A DNA stretch of 64,000 nucleotides from Alistipes sp. GTDB lineage: Bacteria; Bacteroidota; Bacteroidia; Bacteroidales; Rikenellaceae. Positions 1-8,645 of the stretch are shown here, piece by piece. Within the stretch, counting starts at the first letter, position 1; the number at the start of each line of letters is the position of its first letter. Under the pieces are notes generated by a model. It worked only from the letters and a program-made list of their open reading frames with translations. It made no database searches and was not told the DNA's origin. The DNA lies in NCBI GenBank assembly GCA_022767745.1, contig JALENN010000010.1:360613-424612 (forward strand). The letters are read 5' to 3'. The position numbers and the translations under genes were made by a program.

Positions 1-307
1 GGGCGGAATCATACTCTGCCTGACCATCATTGGCATACCCTTCGGGCTCCAGGTCATGCAGCTCGGGCTCTTTGCGATGTGGCCCTTCGGCGGCGAGGTG
101 AGAAACACGGAGTGCGCCACGGGATGCCTCTCGACGCTGCTCAACATAATATGGATCCTCATCGGCGGAATATGGATCGCCCTCACGCACCTCGCGCTGG
201 GTGTCATCTTCTGCATCACCATTATCGGCATACCGTTCGGCATGCAGCACTTCAAGCTGATGAGCTATGCGCTCATGCCCTTCGGCCGCACCGTAGTGTG
301 GCGATAG
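1..307 (+). CDS. YccF-family inner-membrane protein, 5' partial
   Basis: The reading frame is open from base 2, so the start lies upstream of the window. About 101 residues are visible. They hold two copies of a hydrophobic unit ending in the motif L/I-T-I-I-G-I-P-F-G, followed by a short loop with MPFG. This duplicated pattern is characteristic of the small YccF (DUF307) integral membrane family, whose biochemical role is not established. The gene ends just before a strong hairpin and converges with malQ. The family call is from motif recognition. The missing N-terminus is probably only a few tens of residues. Confidence 0.8.
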   Translation, partial: GGIILCLTIIGIPFGLQVMQLGLFAMWPFGGEVRNTECATGCLSTLLNIIWILIGGIWIALTHLALGVIFCITIIGIPFGMQHFKLMSYALMPFGRTVVWR

Positions 308-329
308 AGCTCGGTACGGACATAGCAAA

Positions 330-370
330 ACGACGGAGGACGCCTCACGGGCATCCTCCGTCGTACTTTT
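330..370. terminator. Bidirectional terminator between yccF-like gene and malQ
   Basis: The arm ACGACGGAGGA (330-340) pairs with TCCTCCGTCGT (354-364). The inner bases extend the stem with one mismatch. A run of T follows on the + strand and A residues precede the stem (327-330), giving a T-run for the minus strand. The position between two convergent genes fits. Confidence 0.85.
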
Positions 371-384
371 TGCATGATACAAGG

Positions 385-2859
385 CTATCGGCACACAGCG
401 CGCAACGCCGCCATCTCCTTCACCGTAGCAGTAAAGTCATCCGCGGCAAGCAACTGCTCCAGCGTCAGGTGCACGCGGTAACGCCAATAATAGGGCGTGA
501 TGGCGGGTACGTTGATACGCTCCTCGGAGGCATCGACGCGGCGCAGGCGCCCGTCCACGGCCAGCCAGTCCTGCAACGGCAGTATGGCCAGCATCGACGA
601 CGAGAGCATATGCCGCTCAACGATGCGGCGTGCAATCTGCGGCGTGCAGTCCATCGGCGCCTCGCCGCCGCAATGCAGCACCTCGCGCCAATATGCCTGC
701 GCCGCCTCACGATCCACGCGCCACCACGCGCGCATTGTCGGCATATCGTGGGTCGAGGTCGTAGCGACCGAAAGGTAGGGATAGCGCGACGGATCGGCAA
801 AGCGCACGCCCGCATGCTTGGGCATATGCTCTATCTCGAGCGACAGGATCGACTCTCGCGCCATCACCTCGGGCACGCAAGCGGGTATCATTCCCAGGTC
901 CTCGCCGCATGCAAGCATCCGCGACGCCGCAACCAGCGACGGCAGCTTGCGCAGGGCATTGTCGCGCCAGAAAGCGTCGTGACGGCGATAGTAGAAGTCG
1001 TCATGCAGGCGGCGGTAGGCCTCGGCGTCGGACGCGTCCAAAGCGGCAAACGCCTCTGTCTCGCAACCGCCGATACGCGGGAACCATGCATCATCACACC
1101 CCTCGGCAGCCAGGAACAGCACATCGCGCGAGGCAAGGTCGCAGGCCACATGGCGCGAAACGTCGAACCGGAACCCGTACCCCTCGATCTCGCGCCGCGA
1201 CAGAGGCAGCTGCGGGTTGAAGTGCCCGAGCAGGGCGCTCACGGCCGTGCGCGGGATCTCCCATATACGGAAGAAACCAAGGACGTGATCCAAACGGTAG
1301 GCATCGAAGTACTCGCCCATCTTGCACAGGCGGCGCCGCCACCAGTCGTAACCGTCGGCCGCCATACATTCCCAGTCGTAGGTCGGGAATCCCCAGTTCT
1401 GCCCTTCGGCCGAAAAGGCATCGGGCGGAGCCCCGGCCGACATGGCTACATTGAACAGTTCGGGGCTCTGCCATACGTCCACACCCGTCGGGGCGACACC
1501 TATGGGGATATCCCCCTTCAGCGCTATACCGAAGGCATGCGCCGCCTCGCGCGCGGCATGCATCTGCCCGTCGAGAATATACTGCACGAAACAGTAATAA
1601 TCCACCTCGCGGCGACGGTCGGCGGCATACTTCTCGGCCGCAGCCGCATCATAATGCCCGAGCGGTCCCCACTTCGACCTGTCGTCGCCATATTGGTCGC
1701 GCATGGCGCAGAACACGGCATAGGGACGCAACCAGTAGCCATTGGCACCGACAAAACGCCGGCACGCATCCGAGGCGATCACCTCCTCTCCGCATATGTC
1801 GTACATGCGGCGCAGAAAACCACTCTTGAGCTCCATCACCGCCTCGTAATCGACCTCCGACATGGCATTAAGCTCCGCCCCGCGATGCAGGCAATCGGCA
1901 AACAGCCGCTCGAGAGCCACGGCCTGCTGCGGCGCACACAGCGCACGACACTGACCTACGGCATCCGCCGCACACAGATACAAAGGATGCAGGGCAAAGC
2001 ACGAAAGCGGATTGTAGGGATAGGAGTCTCGCCATGTCCCCGTTACCGAAGTGTCGTTCACGGGCAGCAGCTGTATCACCGACAGACCCGCCGCCGCAGC
2101 CCACTCGGACAGAACGGCGACATCGCGGAACTCGCCCACGCCCCAGTCGCGCTCGCTGCGCAGCGAGAAGAGCGGCACGGCGACACCCGCCCCGCGCCAA
2201 CGCGGCCGTCCGTCGCGCAGGCGCAACCCGGCAACGACAACAGCAGCTTCGACCCCCGCAGCAGGCAGGCGGCGGTTACAGCCATCTTCCCAGCAGCGAA
2301 GTTCACCCGATGCACAATCCCTTACGACGAACTTGTACTCCGCTCCTGCCGCCGCAATCGGCAGCGAAACCCGCCACAGCGGGGCATCGGCGCCGCTCAT
2401 GGCGACGGCCGACGACGTATCCCAACATCCCAAGGCCTCCGAGCTACCCGTAACGTACAGACACTCGTCGCCGCGCAACGTCGGCGCCTCGACCTCGAGC
2501 AGGATATGTCCGTCGGCCGCTGCGACCTTACCGGACTGCTCCTGGCGGCGGAACACGGCATCGGTGAAAAGCGAACTGCAGAACGGCGAATCGGCCGAGG
2601 GCTCATACCAACGGTCGTAGACCTCGACACGTTGCAGACCGCTGCACATGGTCAGATCATGCACGGCTCGGGGTTCCTCCCTTACCGTTTGGCCGCTGCG
2701 GCATACACAATAGCGGTAACAAAGCCCCGCGTCGTCAATCTCCCGCTCACCGCGCCACCCGCCCGAGGCGAGAGGCTGCATGTCGACCCGCACGCCATCG
2801 TCGAAACAGATGCACAGCGAGGCGTCGGTAAAATATTCTATATTGAAAACCGCTTTCAT
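385..2859 (-). CDS. malQ: 4-alpha-glucanotransferase (amylomaltase, GH77) with N-terminal CBM20 starch-binding modules
   Basis: 824 residues. It transfers alpha-1,4-glucan segments between malto-oligosaccharides during starch or glycogen use, probably in the cytoplasm since no signal peptide is seen. Residues about 1-95 and 115-215 look like two CBM20-type starch-binding modules; the second has the typical pattern G-S-x-x-L-G-C-W-D. The GH77 domain follows. Its catalytic motifs are present: RLDHVLGFFR near residue 524 (nucleophile Asp), GEDLG near 651 (acid/base Glu) and STHDMPT near 702 (transition-state Asp). Tandem CBM20 in front of GH77 is normal for plant-type and Bacteroidota enzymes. 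The gene starts 12 bases after the MFS gene stops and is probably co-transcribed with it. Confidence 0.95.
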   Translation of the reverse strand: MKAVFNIEYFTDASLCICFDDGVRVDMQPLASGGWRGEREIDDAGLCYRYCVCRSGQTVREEPRAVHDLTMCSGLQRVEVYDRWYEPSADSPFCSSLFTDAVFRRQEQSGKVAAADGHILLEVEAPTLRGDECLYVTGSSEALGCWDTSSAVAMSGADAPLWRVSLPIAAAGAEYKFVVRDCASGELRCWEDGCNRRLPAAGVEAAVVVAGLRLRDGRPRWRGAGVAVPLFSLRSERDWGVGEFRDVAVLSEWAAAAGLSVIQLLPVNDTSVTGTWRDSYPYNPLSCFALHPLYLCAADAVGQCRALCAPQQAVALERLFADCLHRGAELNAMSEVDYEAVMELKSGFLRRMYDICGEEVIASDACRRFVGANGYWLRPYAVFCAMRDQYGDDRSKWGPLGHYDAAAAEKYAADRRREVDYYCFVQYILDGQMHAAREAAHAFGIALKGDIPIGVAPTGVDVWQSPELFNVAMSAGAPPDAFSAEGQNWGFPTYDWECMAADGYDWWRRRLCKMGEYFDAYRLDHVLGFFRIWEIPRTAVSALLGHFNPQLPLSRREIEGYGFRFDVSRHVACDLASRDVLFLAAEGCDDAWFPRIGGCETEAFAALDASDAEAYRRLHDDFYYRRHDAFWRDNALRKLPSLVAASRMLACGEDLGMIPACVPEVMARESILSLEIEHMPKHAGVRFADPSRYPYLSVATTSTHDMPTMRAWWRVDREAAQAYWREVLHCGGEAPMDCTPQIARRIVERHMLSSSMLAILPLQDWLAVDGRLRRVDASEERINVPAITPYYWRYRVHLTLEQLLAADDFTATVKEMAALRAVCR

Positions 2860-2871
2860 AATATACTGCGT

Positions 2872-4269
2872 CTATTTACGCCTCAGGCCCTCGGGCAGAG
2901 GCAGGTGTATGCGCGAAGCCGACAAGACGGCCCCGAAGAGCGAGAATGCCGCCGCCACGAACAACGGCGTCATCGTAGTCTCGCCGTCGTGCCAGTGGAA
3001 GAAGAAGGCCACAAGCGCCGCCCCGAGCGTCTGCCCCACAAGGCGTGCCGAGGCCAGCATGCCGCTCGCCGAGCCACTGCGGTGCTGCGGTGCCGAGGCT
3101 ATCATTATGCTGTTGTTGGGCGACTGGAAGAGGCCGAATCCCATGCCGCACACCACGAGGCGCCAGATTATGTCGAAATCCGACGGCGAGGCGGGCAGCA
3201 ACCCCAGCATCACCAGCCCGAAGGTCATTACAAGCAGGCCGCCAAGCCCGAGGTAACCGGCATGGATATGCTCCGACAGCACTCCGGCCACGGGCGCGAC
3301 GACCATTATGACCATGGGCCATGCCGTAAATATGAGTCCCGTACTGACGGCATCGTACCCCATGCTGTGCTGCAGGATAAAGGGCAGGGCCACCATTGCC
3401 AGCATCTGGGCCGTGAATGAGCATATCGAGGTGACGATCGAGAGCGAGAAGATGGGTATGCGCAACAGGTCAAATGGCAGTATGGGCATCTGCCTGCGCA
3501 ACTGGTCGGTCACGAAACGCCACGCCACAAAGGCCGCGACGGCAGCCATCGGCAGCCATGCCTGCAGCGACATACCGTGCGAGTAACCCTCGACGCACGA
3601 CATCACCAGCCCGAACGTCAGGGCGCACATCACGCCGCTGCGCCAGTCGAAGCGGCGACCCTCAACACGTACGGGATTCTGCGGCAGGAAACGGCGGCTC
3701 AGCACAAAGGCCACCACGCCGACGGGCAGGTTCACCGCAAAGAGCCAGTGCCACGACGTCACAGACAGTATGGCCGCCGCCACCGACGGCCCCGCCACCG
3801 ACGACACGGCCACAACCGTGGCGTTGATGCCCATGCCGCGCCCCAGCATGCGGCGCGGGTAGATGATGCGTATGAGTGTCGTATTAACGCTCGTGATGGC
3901 TGCGGCACCCACGCCCTGCACGGCGCGCCACACGATAAGCGAGGCGAAACCCTCCGAGAGGGCACACCCGGCCGAGGCGGCGGTGAAGAGCAGCAGTCCG
4001 AAGATGTATATGCGGCGATAGCCCACTATGTCGCCCAGATTCGAGAATATCATCAGCGTAGTGATCAGCGCCAGCTGGTAGGCGTTTACTATCCACACCG
4101 AATTGGCGGACGATATCCCGAACTCGGCAGCCAGCGTCGGCAGGGCGACATTGGCTATGACGCTGTCGAGCACCGACACCGACACGCCGAACGCCACCGC
4201 AACGATGGCCCCGAGCCTGCGGGGCATGGGCAGCCCGTTCCACTCGGTATTTCCGACAATGTTATTCAT
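2872..4269 (-). CDS. MFS transporter, DHA2 (EmrB/QacA-like) family
   Basis: 465 residues, strongly hydrophobic, with the length and segment pattern of a 14-helix DHA2 drug:proton antiporter. Visible markers are the early V-L-D-x-V-I-A-N-V-A-L-P motif in helix 1, the G-D-x-x-G-Y-R-R loop, the R-x-x-Q-G-x-G-A-A motif, and S-W-H-W-L-F-x-V-N-L-P-V-G near residue 170, typical of this family. The substrate is not predictable. It is the first gene behind its own promoter and sits directly upstream of malQ. A sugar role is possible from that context, but DHA2 members mostly export drugs or metabolites. Confidence 0.85.
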   Translation of the reverse strand: MNNIVGNTEWNGLPMPRRLGAIVAVAFGVSVSVLDSVIANVALPTLAAEFGISSANSVWIVNAYQLALITTLMIFSNLGDIVGYRRIYIFGLLLFTAASAGCALSEGFASLIVWRAVQGVGAAAITSVNTTLIRIIYPRRMLGRGMGINATVVAVSSVAGPSVAAAILSVTSWHWLFAVNLPVGVVAFVLSRRFLPQNPVRVEGRRFDWRSGVMCALTFGLVMSCVEGYSHGMSLQAWLPMAAVAAFVAWRFVTDQLRRQMPILPFDLLRIPIFSLSIVTSICSFTAQMLAMVALPFILQHSMGYDAVSTGLIFTAWPMVIMVVAPVAGVLSEHIHAGYLGLGGLLVMTFGLVMLGLLPASPSDFDIIWRLVVCGMGFGLFQSPNNSIMIASAPQHRSGSASGMLASARLVGQTLGAALVAFFFHWHDGETTMTPLFVAAAFSLFGAVLSASRIHLPLPEGLRRK

Positions 4270-4288
4270 GACATGAGAAATGCGGCAG

Positions 4289-4319
4289 CAAATTTACAAA
4301 AAAACGCACCCGCGAGCAA
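4289..4319 (-). promoter_or_regulatory. Bacteroidota-type promoter for the MFS-malQ unit
   Basis: Read on the minus strand: TTG (4317-4319), 20 bases, then TAAATTTG (4289-4296), matching the TAnnTTTG -7 consensus. The transcript would start about 12-15 bases before the MFS start codon, so the leader is very short. Confidence 0.65.
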
Positions 4320-4337
4320 GCCGCCGCATGCCGCACG

Positions 4338-6752
4338 TCAGAAATCCTTGCCCACGAAGGCGGCTCCCGACGACACGGCCCCCTGCGCCGGAGCGCGCTT
4401 CTCGGCCACGTTGAAGGCGTAGCTCAGCGACAGCACTATGTTGGGATAATAGGGCCGCACGTGTGTCGTCGATACCAGCGTCGGCGTAGCACGGCGGTTG
4501 TCGTAACGCGCCGTGCGGAACATGTCGTGTACCACGAGGGATGCCGTCACACGGTCGTGCCACAACTGCTGCCGCACGGCCAGGTCGAAGTAACAGTACG
4601 CCTTCTCGCGTCCCTGCGTCAGGACGGTGGGGCCCACGACGTTGGCGTCGAACTGCAGGCGTGTCGTACGGCCCAGCGTGAAGTTGTTTATCCACCCCAT
4701 CGCATAGCTCGTGTTGGAGGCGTCGGTACAACCCTCGTACTCGCTCGTGAAAGCGTAGCGGAAAAGGCTGCCGTTGACGGTCATCGTCCACCAGCGTGCC
4801 GTCTTGACGCGGGCGTTGAGCTCAACGCCCACCGTAAGGTCGTGGCCGGCGTTTATAAGCGAGTCGAGCGTAACGCCAGGCTCATAGGCCACACGCACAC
4901 GGTCGATCATGCCGCGGCGTGAACGCAGGAAACCCGTCACGACCACCGAGTTCTCCTCGGCGATGGTCTTACGGTAACCCACTTCCGCCGAATGGATGTA
5001 CTCGGGATGGATATCGGGATTGCCTATCTGCTTGGTATAGTAATCCTCGTAGGTGATGTATGGCTCCAGCTGCCAGATGCCGGGGCGGTTCGTACGGTAT
5101 GAATATGAAGCCGAAACGGTGTTGTCGCCCCCCGCATCGTAAGCCACGTGTGCCGAGGGGAAGAGCTCAAGACGCTTTATGTAGCGGTCGGCACCCTCGA
5201 CGTCGATGGTCAGCTCGTCGATCGTATTGTCGGCACGCACTCCCGCGTCGAACGAGACACGCCCCACACGGTCGCTCACCATGGCATATGCCGAGTGTAT
5301 CTGACGGCGGTAGAAGAACGGGGCCCTCAGGTCTTCCTGCCACTCGAAGTCCTGCTTCGCGCGGTCCCAGTACTTGATGTTGTAGCCGCCGTGCTCGCTG
5401 TATGAGGTGTACTGGTAACCCACTTCGAGGGTTCCCCCGTCGCGGTAATTGAGCAGATACGACGCCCCGCCGTCGAAATCCCAGTGGTGCTCCTTCTCGT
5501 ATCCGCGCGTACCCTCGTAACGCGCACCCGAGGTGTCAAACATGTTGCTCTCGGTATACTCCAGCGCATACCAGTCGTAACGCAGGCGTCCAGTCACGGC
5601 TATGCGGTCGCCGCGGTCGTTCAGTTTAAAGGTGTAGTCGGTCGATAGCTGAGCAAGGCTCTTCTCGTTCGAGTAGCGGTCGTGGCTGTCGTAGAGGTTG
5701 TCGTTGAGCAGCGTCTCGCCCTGCATGCGGTGCTCGTAGTAGCTCATGTCGCCGCCGCGCGCCGTCTTGGTGTCGCCGCCCTGAAACTCCACCGTAAGGT
5801 TATGGCCTCCGCGGCCGTACTCCCAGCCCACGCGGCCTATGTACGACGAGTTGTTGCTGTGACGCACGCCGTCGGCATCCGACGTGGTGACAAAGTCGTC
5901 GACGATGGTGGTCTTGCTCTGCTCAAAGTCGCTCTTACCCTTTATCTCCGAGGCTGCGCCCCCGACATACCAGCGGCTGTGGCCGTGGCGGTACGAGAAG
6001 AGCGCATCGCCGCTCCACAACCCCACCGTGCTGCCCGAGAGGTTCACCGCGCCGCTGAAACCGGCGTCGTCGTGACGCTTTGTCGTTATGTTGATTATGC
6101 CCACATCGCCGTCGGTACGGTAACGCGCCGAGGGAGTGGTTATGATCTCAATCTGGTCGATGTTTGCGGCGGCGACCTGCTCCAGCGCCTGCGTTCCCTC
6201 CAGCATGCTCTGCTTGCCGTCGACATAGACGAGGAATCCCGTACTGCCGCGGAACGACACCTCGCCGTCGGCATCGATACGCACCGAGGGGGTCGACCGA
6301 AGCACGTCGACGGCCGTGCCACCCGATGCCGACAACGCCGCCGAGGCGTTCACCGCCTGACGGTCGAGACGATAGACTATCTTGCTGCGCTCGCCCTGCA
6401 CCACCACCTGCTCGAGGCCGTTCTCCACCATCGAGAGGCGCACCTCGCCCAGATCGACCGTACGGCCGTCGACAAAGGCCACCTCGCCGCTCTCGTAGGG
6501 CACATACCCCACCAGCATTACCGCAACGAAGAAGCGGCCCTCGCGCACATGTCCGATCTCAAACGCGCCGTTACGCACCGTTGTCGAGGCGACGGTACGA
6601 TTTTCGGCATCGGTCACAACCACATCGGCATACTCAATGGCCGCACCCGTGGCGGCATCCGTCACGCGGCCGCGCAGCGACGGCACGCTATCCTGCGCCG
6701 CGGCCACAACGGCCTGCGCAAGCAGGAAAACAAGAAGAAGGTTACGTATCAT
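4338..6752 (-). CDS. TonB-dependent-receptor-like outer-membrane beta-barrel protein
   Basis: 804 residues. A signal peptide of about 20 residues ends at A-A-A-Q. A carboxypeptidase-regulatory-like (CarboxypepD_reg) domain follows at about 25-110, beginning S-L-R-G-R-V-T-D-A-A-T-G-A. A plug domain at about 130-220 contains D-V-L-R-S-T-P-S-V and G-F-L-V-Y-V-D-G-K. The remainder is rich in aromatic, alternating strands typical of the outer-membrane beta-barrel family 3 of Bacteroidota. It probably imports or senses an unknown ligand through TonB. No SusD partner, sigma/anti-sigma pair or degradative enzyme is adjacent, so the substrate cannot be inferred. It is transcribed alone. Confidence 0.85.
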   Translation of the reverse strand: MIRNLLLVFLLAQAVVAAAQDSVPSLRGRVTDAATGAAIEYADVVVTDAENRTVASTTVRNGAFEIGHVREGRFFVAVMLVGYVPYESGEVAFVDGRTVDLGEVRLSMVENGLEQVVVQGERSKIVYRLDRQAVNASAALSASGGTAVDVLRSTPSVRIDADGEVSFRGSTGFLVYVDGKQSMLEGTQALEQVAAANIDQIEIITTPSARYRTDGDVGIINITTKRHDDAGFSGAVNLSGSTVGLWSGDALFSYRHGHSRWYVGGAASEIKGKSDFEQSKTTIVDDFVTTSDADGVRHSNNSSYIGRVGWEYGRGGHNLTVEFQGGDTKTARGGDMSYYEHRMQGETLLNDNLYDSHDRYSNEKSLAQLSTDYTFKLNDRGDRIAVTGRLRYDWYALEYTESNMFDTSGARYEGTRGYEKEHHWDFDGGASYLLNYRDGGTLEVGYQYTSYSEHGGYNIKYWDRAKQDFEWQEDLRAPFFYRRQIHSAYAMVSDRVGRVSFDAGVRADNTIDELTIDVEGADRYIKRLELFPSAHVAYDAGGDNTVSASYSYRTNRPGIWQLEPYITYEDYYTKQIGNPDIHPEYIHSAEVGYRKTIAEENSVVVTGFLRSRRGMIDRVRVAYEPGVTLDSLINAGHDLTVGVELNARVKTARWWTMTVNGSLFRYAFTSEYEGCTDASNTSYAMGWINNFTLGRTTRLQFDANVVGPTVLTQGREKAYCYFDLAVRQQLWHDRVTASLVVHDMFRTARYDNRRATPTLVSTTHVRPYYPNIVLSLSYAFNVAEKRAPAQGAVSSGAAFVGKDF

Positions 6753-6892
6753 TCAGGACAAAAACAGAGCGACGGCCCCGAGGCCGCGGCATTACGGTGT
6801 AAAGATACCAAAAATGGCCGATATTACCGCCCGCAGCGGCAACAAAGAGTCGCCGCCGGGGCATAAAGCCGCAAAAATATGGGCCGCGCACC

Positions 6893-7594
6893 TCAACGGC
6901 GGCGCAGCGACCGCAGCAGCGCCTTCCGTTCGTCGGATATGCGAAAGCTCTCCACGGCCTTCTGTATCGACTTGTTATGCACCTCGCGAGGCAGGTCGCC
7001 GCGGCGCAGCACCCCGATGGCCGTGTCCCACTGCTTGACCAGCGCCACGCTCACATACCATGCCACGGCCATCCGAACGTAGTACTCGTCGCTGCGCAGG
7101 CCGCACACCCAACCGATATGCTCCGTGCGGAAGTGCTCGTCGAGGAAGAACCCCAGCAGCGACACCACGGCAAAGCGTACCGTATATGTACCCCCGCTCT
7201 TCAACCACCGTTTGATCGCCGCCTCGGCCTGCGATGGATAACGGGCGAATAGTTTGGGTGAGATCAGGTCACACGTGGCCCAGTTGTCGACATACGGCAG
7301 CAGGCGGTCCAGCTCCACGATAAGGCGGTCGATATCCTTCACGCGCCGAGTGACCAGCTCGGCATGGAGGTTATACTCCTCGTAGTAGCGGTGCGGCAAC
7401 TCGGCAAGGAACTGTTCCGACATGGCGTCGTCGCGCGCCACATCGCGGGCATATCGCCTCAACTGCGGCGTGCGCACACCCAGTATGCGCTCCGCGTCGA
7501 GCGTAGGAATCAACCGCGCCTGAAACAGGCGATAGGGCTCGTCGGCCATCGCACGCAACTCGCGCTCGATACGTTCAATAACATTCTCCGCCAT
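6893..7594 (-). CDS. DNA alkylation repair protein, AlkD-like HEAT-repeat glycosylase
   Basis: 233 residues, the usual length for the AlkD family, which excises N3- and N7-alkylated purines without base flipping. The sequence is a series of amphipathic helices. It contains G-V-R-T-P-x-L-R near residue 39 and Y-V-D-N-W-A-T-C-D near 100, matching the conserved V-D-N-W-(A/D)-x-x-D segment with the functional Asp. Its ribosome-binding site AAAGGAG overlaps the last codons of ribokinase, and only 6 bases separate the two genes. They are therefore translated from one message. The ribokinase link has no obvious metabolic meaning. Confidence 0.9.
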   Translation of the reverse strand: MAENVIERIERELRAMADEPYRLFQARLIPTLDAERILGVRTPQLRRYARDVARDDAMSEQFLAELPHRYYEEYNLHAELVTRRVKDIDRLIVELDRLLPYVDNWATCDLISPKLFARYPSQAEAAIKRWLKSGGTYTVRFAVVSLLGFFLDEHFRTEHIGWVCGLRSDEYYVRMAVAWYVSVALVKQWDTAIGVLRRGDLPREVHNKSIQKAVESFRISDERKALLRSLRRR

Positions 7595-7600
7595 ACCTAC

Positions 7601-8527
7601 CTATCTCCTTTCGCTGATGAAAGCCTCGACCTCCGCCCGCGTCGGAGCCGCCGTCTGCGCCCCCATGCGGGTAACGCTGATGGCTGCCGCCACGCTCGCC
7701 TCACGTGCCGCACGGGCAAGGCTGAGCCCCTCGGCCACACCGACGGCAAGCACACCGTTGAAGGTGTCGCCCGCGGCCGTCGTGTCAACAGCCTCGACAC
7801 GCGTGGCCCCGATATGCTCGAACTCGCCGCCATCATATATAAGTGACCCCTCGCCTCCGAGCGTGATTATCACACGACGCGTGCCCATGGCATGTATAGC
7901 CTCCGCGGCACGGCGCGCGCTTGCCATGTCGGTAACCTCTATGCCCGAGATACGCGTCGCCTCGCTGCGGTTGGGCGTGATGACATCGATCCGCGACAGA
8001 AGCCCGGCACCAAGAGGCCCCGCCGGCGCAGGCGCCGGGTTCAGTATCACTGGCACACCCGCCGCGGCAGCCACCTCGGCGGCATACTCCACCGTTGCCA
8101 TGGGCACCTCCAGCTGCATCAGCACCACGTCGGCACGGCGTATCTCCTCCGCCGCGCGGTCAATGTCCTCACGGCCGAGAGCCATATTGGCCCCCGAGGC
8201 CACCACGATCGAATTCTCGCCCTCGACATTGACCGATATGAGCGCTACGCCCGACATGCGGTCGCTATCCACGCTCACGCACGAGGTGTCAATACCGTCG
8301 CGGCGCAGCGACTCAAGGGTCTGCCGCCCGAACATATCGTCCCCGACACGCGCCACGAAGACCACATGCTCGCCATACCGCGCCGCGGCCACGGCCTGAT
8401 TGGCCCCCTTGCCGCCGGCGTTCATCATGAACTCGCCGCCGAGAACCGTCTCCCCCGCCGCGGGCAGGTGCGACGTCTTGACCACCATGTCGGTATTGCT
8501 GCTGCCTATTACAACGATGTTTTTCAT
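7601..8527 (-). CDS. rbsK: Ribokinase
   Basis: 308 residues. It phosphorylates D-ribose to ribose-5-phosphate in the cytosol. PfkB-family signatures are clear: G-S-x-N-x-D near the start, G-G-K-G-A-N-Q-A-V-A near residue 40, and the C-terminal D-T-T-A-A-G-D-T-F-N-G with the catalytic Asp. The frame can be read from a GTG at 8533, but I place the start at the ATG at 8527, because GTGGAG then serves as the ribosome-binding site and the protein begins M-K-N-I-V-V-I-G-S like other ribokinases. No ribose transporter or rbsD is nearby. The gene leads a two-gene unit with the AlkD-like gene. Confidence 0.93.
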   Translation of the reverse strand: MKNIVVIGSSNTDMVVKTSHLPAAGETVLGGEFMMNAGGKGANQAVAAARYGEHVVFVARVGDDMFGRQTLESLRRDGIDTSCVSVDSDRMSGVALISVNVEGENSIVVASGANMALGREDIDRAAEEIRRADVVLMQLEVPMATVEYAAEVAAAAGVPVILNPAPAPAGPLGAGLLSRIDVITPNRSEATRISGIEVTDMASARRAAEAIHAMGTRRVIITLGGEGSLIYDGGEFEHIGATRVEAVDTTAAGDTFNGVLAVGVAEGLSLARAAREASVAAAISVTRMGAQTAAPTRAEVEAFISERR

Positions 8528-8546
8528 CTCCACACGTTTTATTTCT

Positions 8547-8577
8547 CAAAGATACCCTTTTTTCGGTGCACGGCAAA
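8547..8577 (-). promoter_or_regulatory. Consensus Bacteroidota promoter for rbsK
   Basis: Minus strand: TTTG (8574-8577), exactly 19 bases, TATCTTTG (8547-8554). This is one of the best matches to the phylum consensus in the window and lies about 20 bases before the start codon. Confidence 0.85.
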
Positions 8578-8645
8578 AAAACGGCGCGGGCGTTGATATG
8601 AATCTTCTCCCGCGCACAATTCCTATTACGTTCAGTCTGCCTGCA

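Noticed and set aside
79..3420. Open frame of over 1100 codons on the + strand
   Set aside because: It runs antisense to malQ and the MFS gene, which have complete motifs; its product is rich in His and Arg with no domain. It is a by-product of high GC.
8528..8533. GTG at 8533 as the ribokinase start
   Set aside because: The GTGGAG sequence is better read as the ribosome-binding site for ATG 8527, which gives the standard N-terminus.
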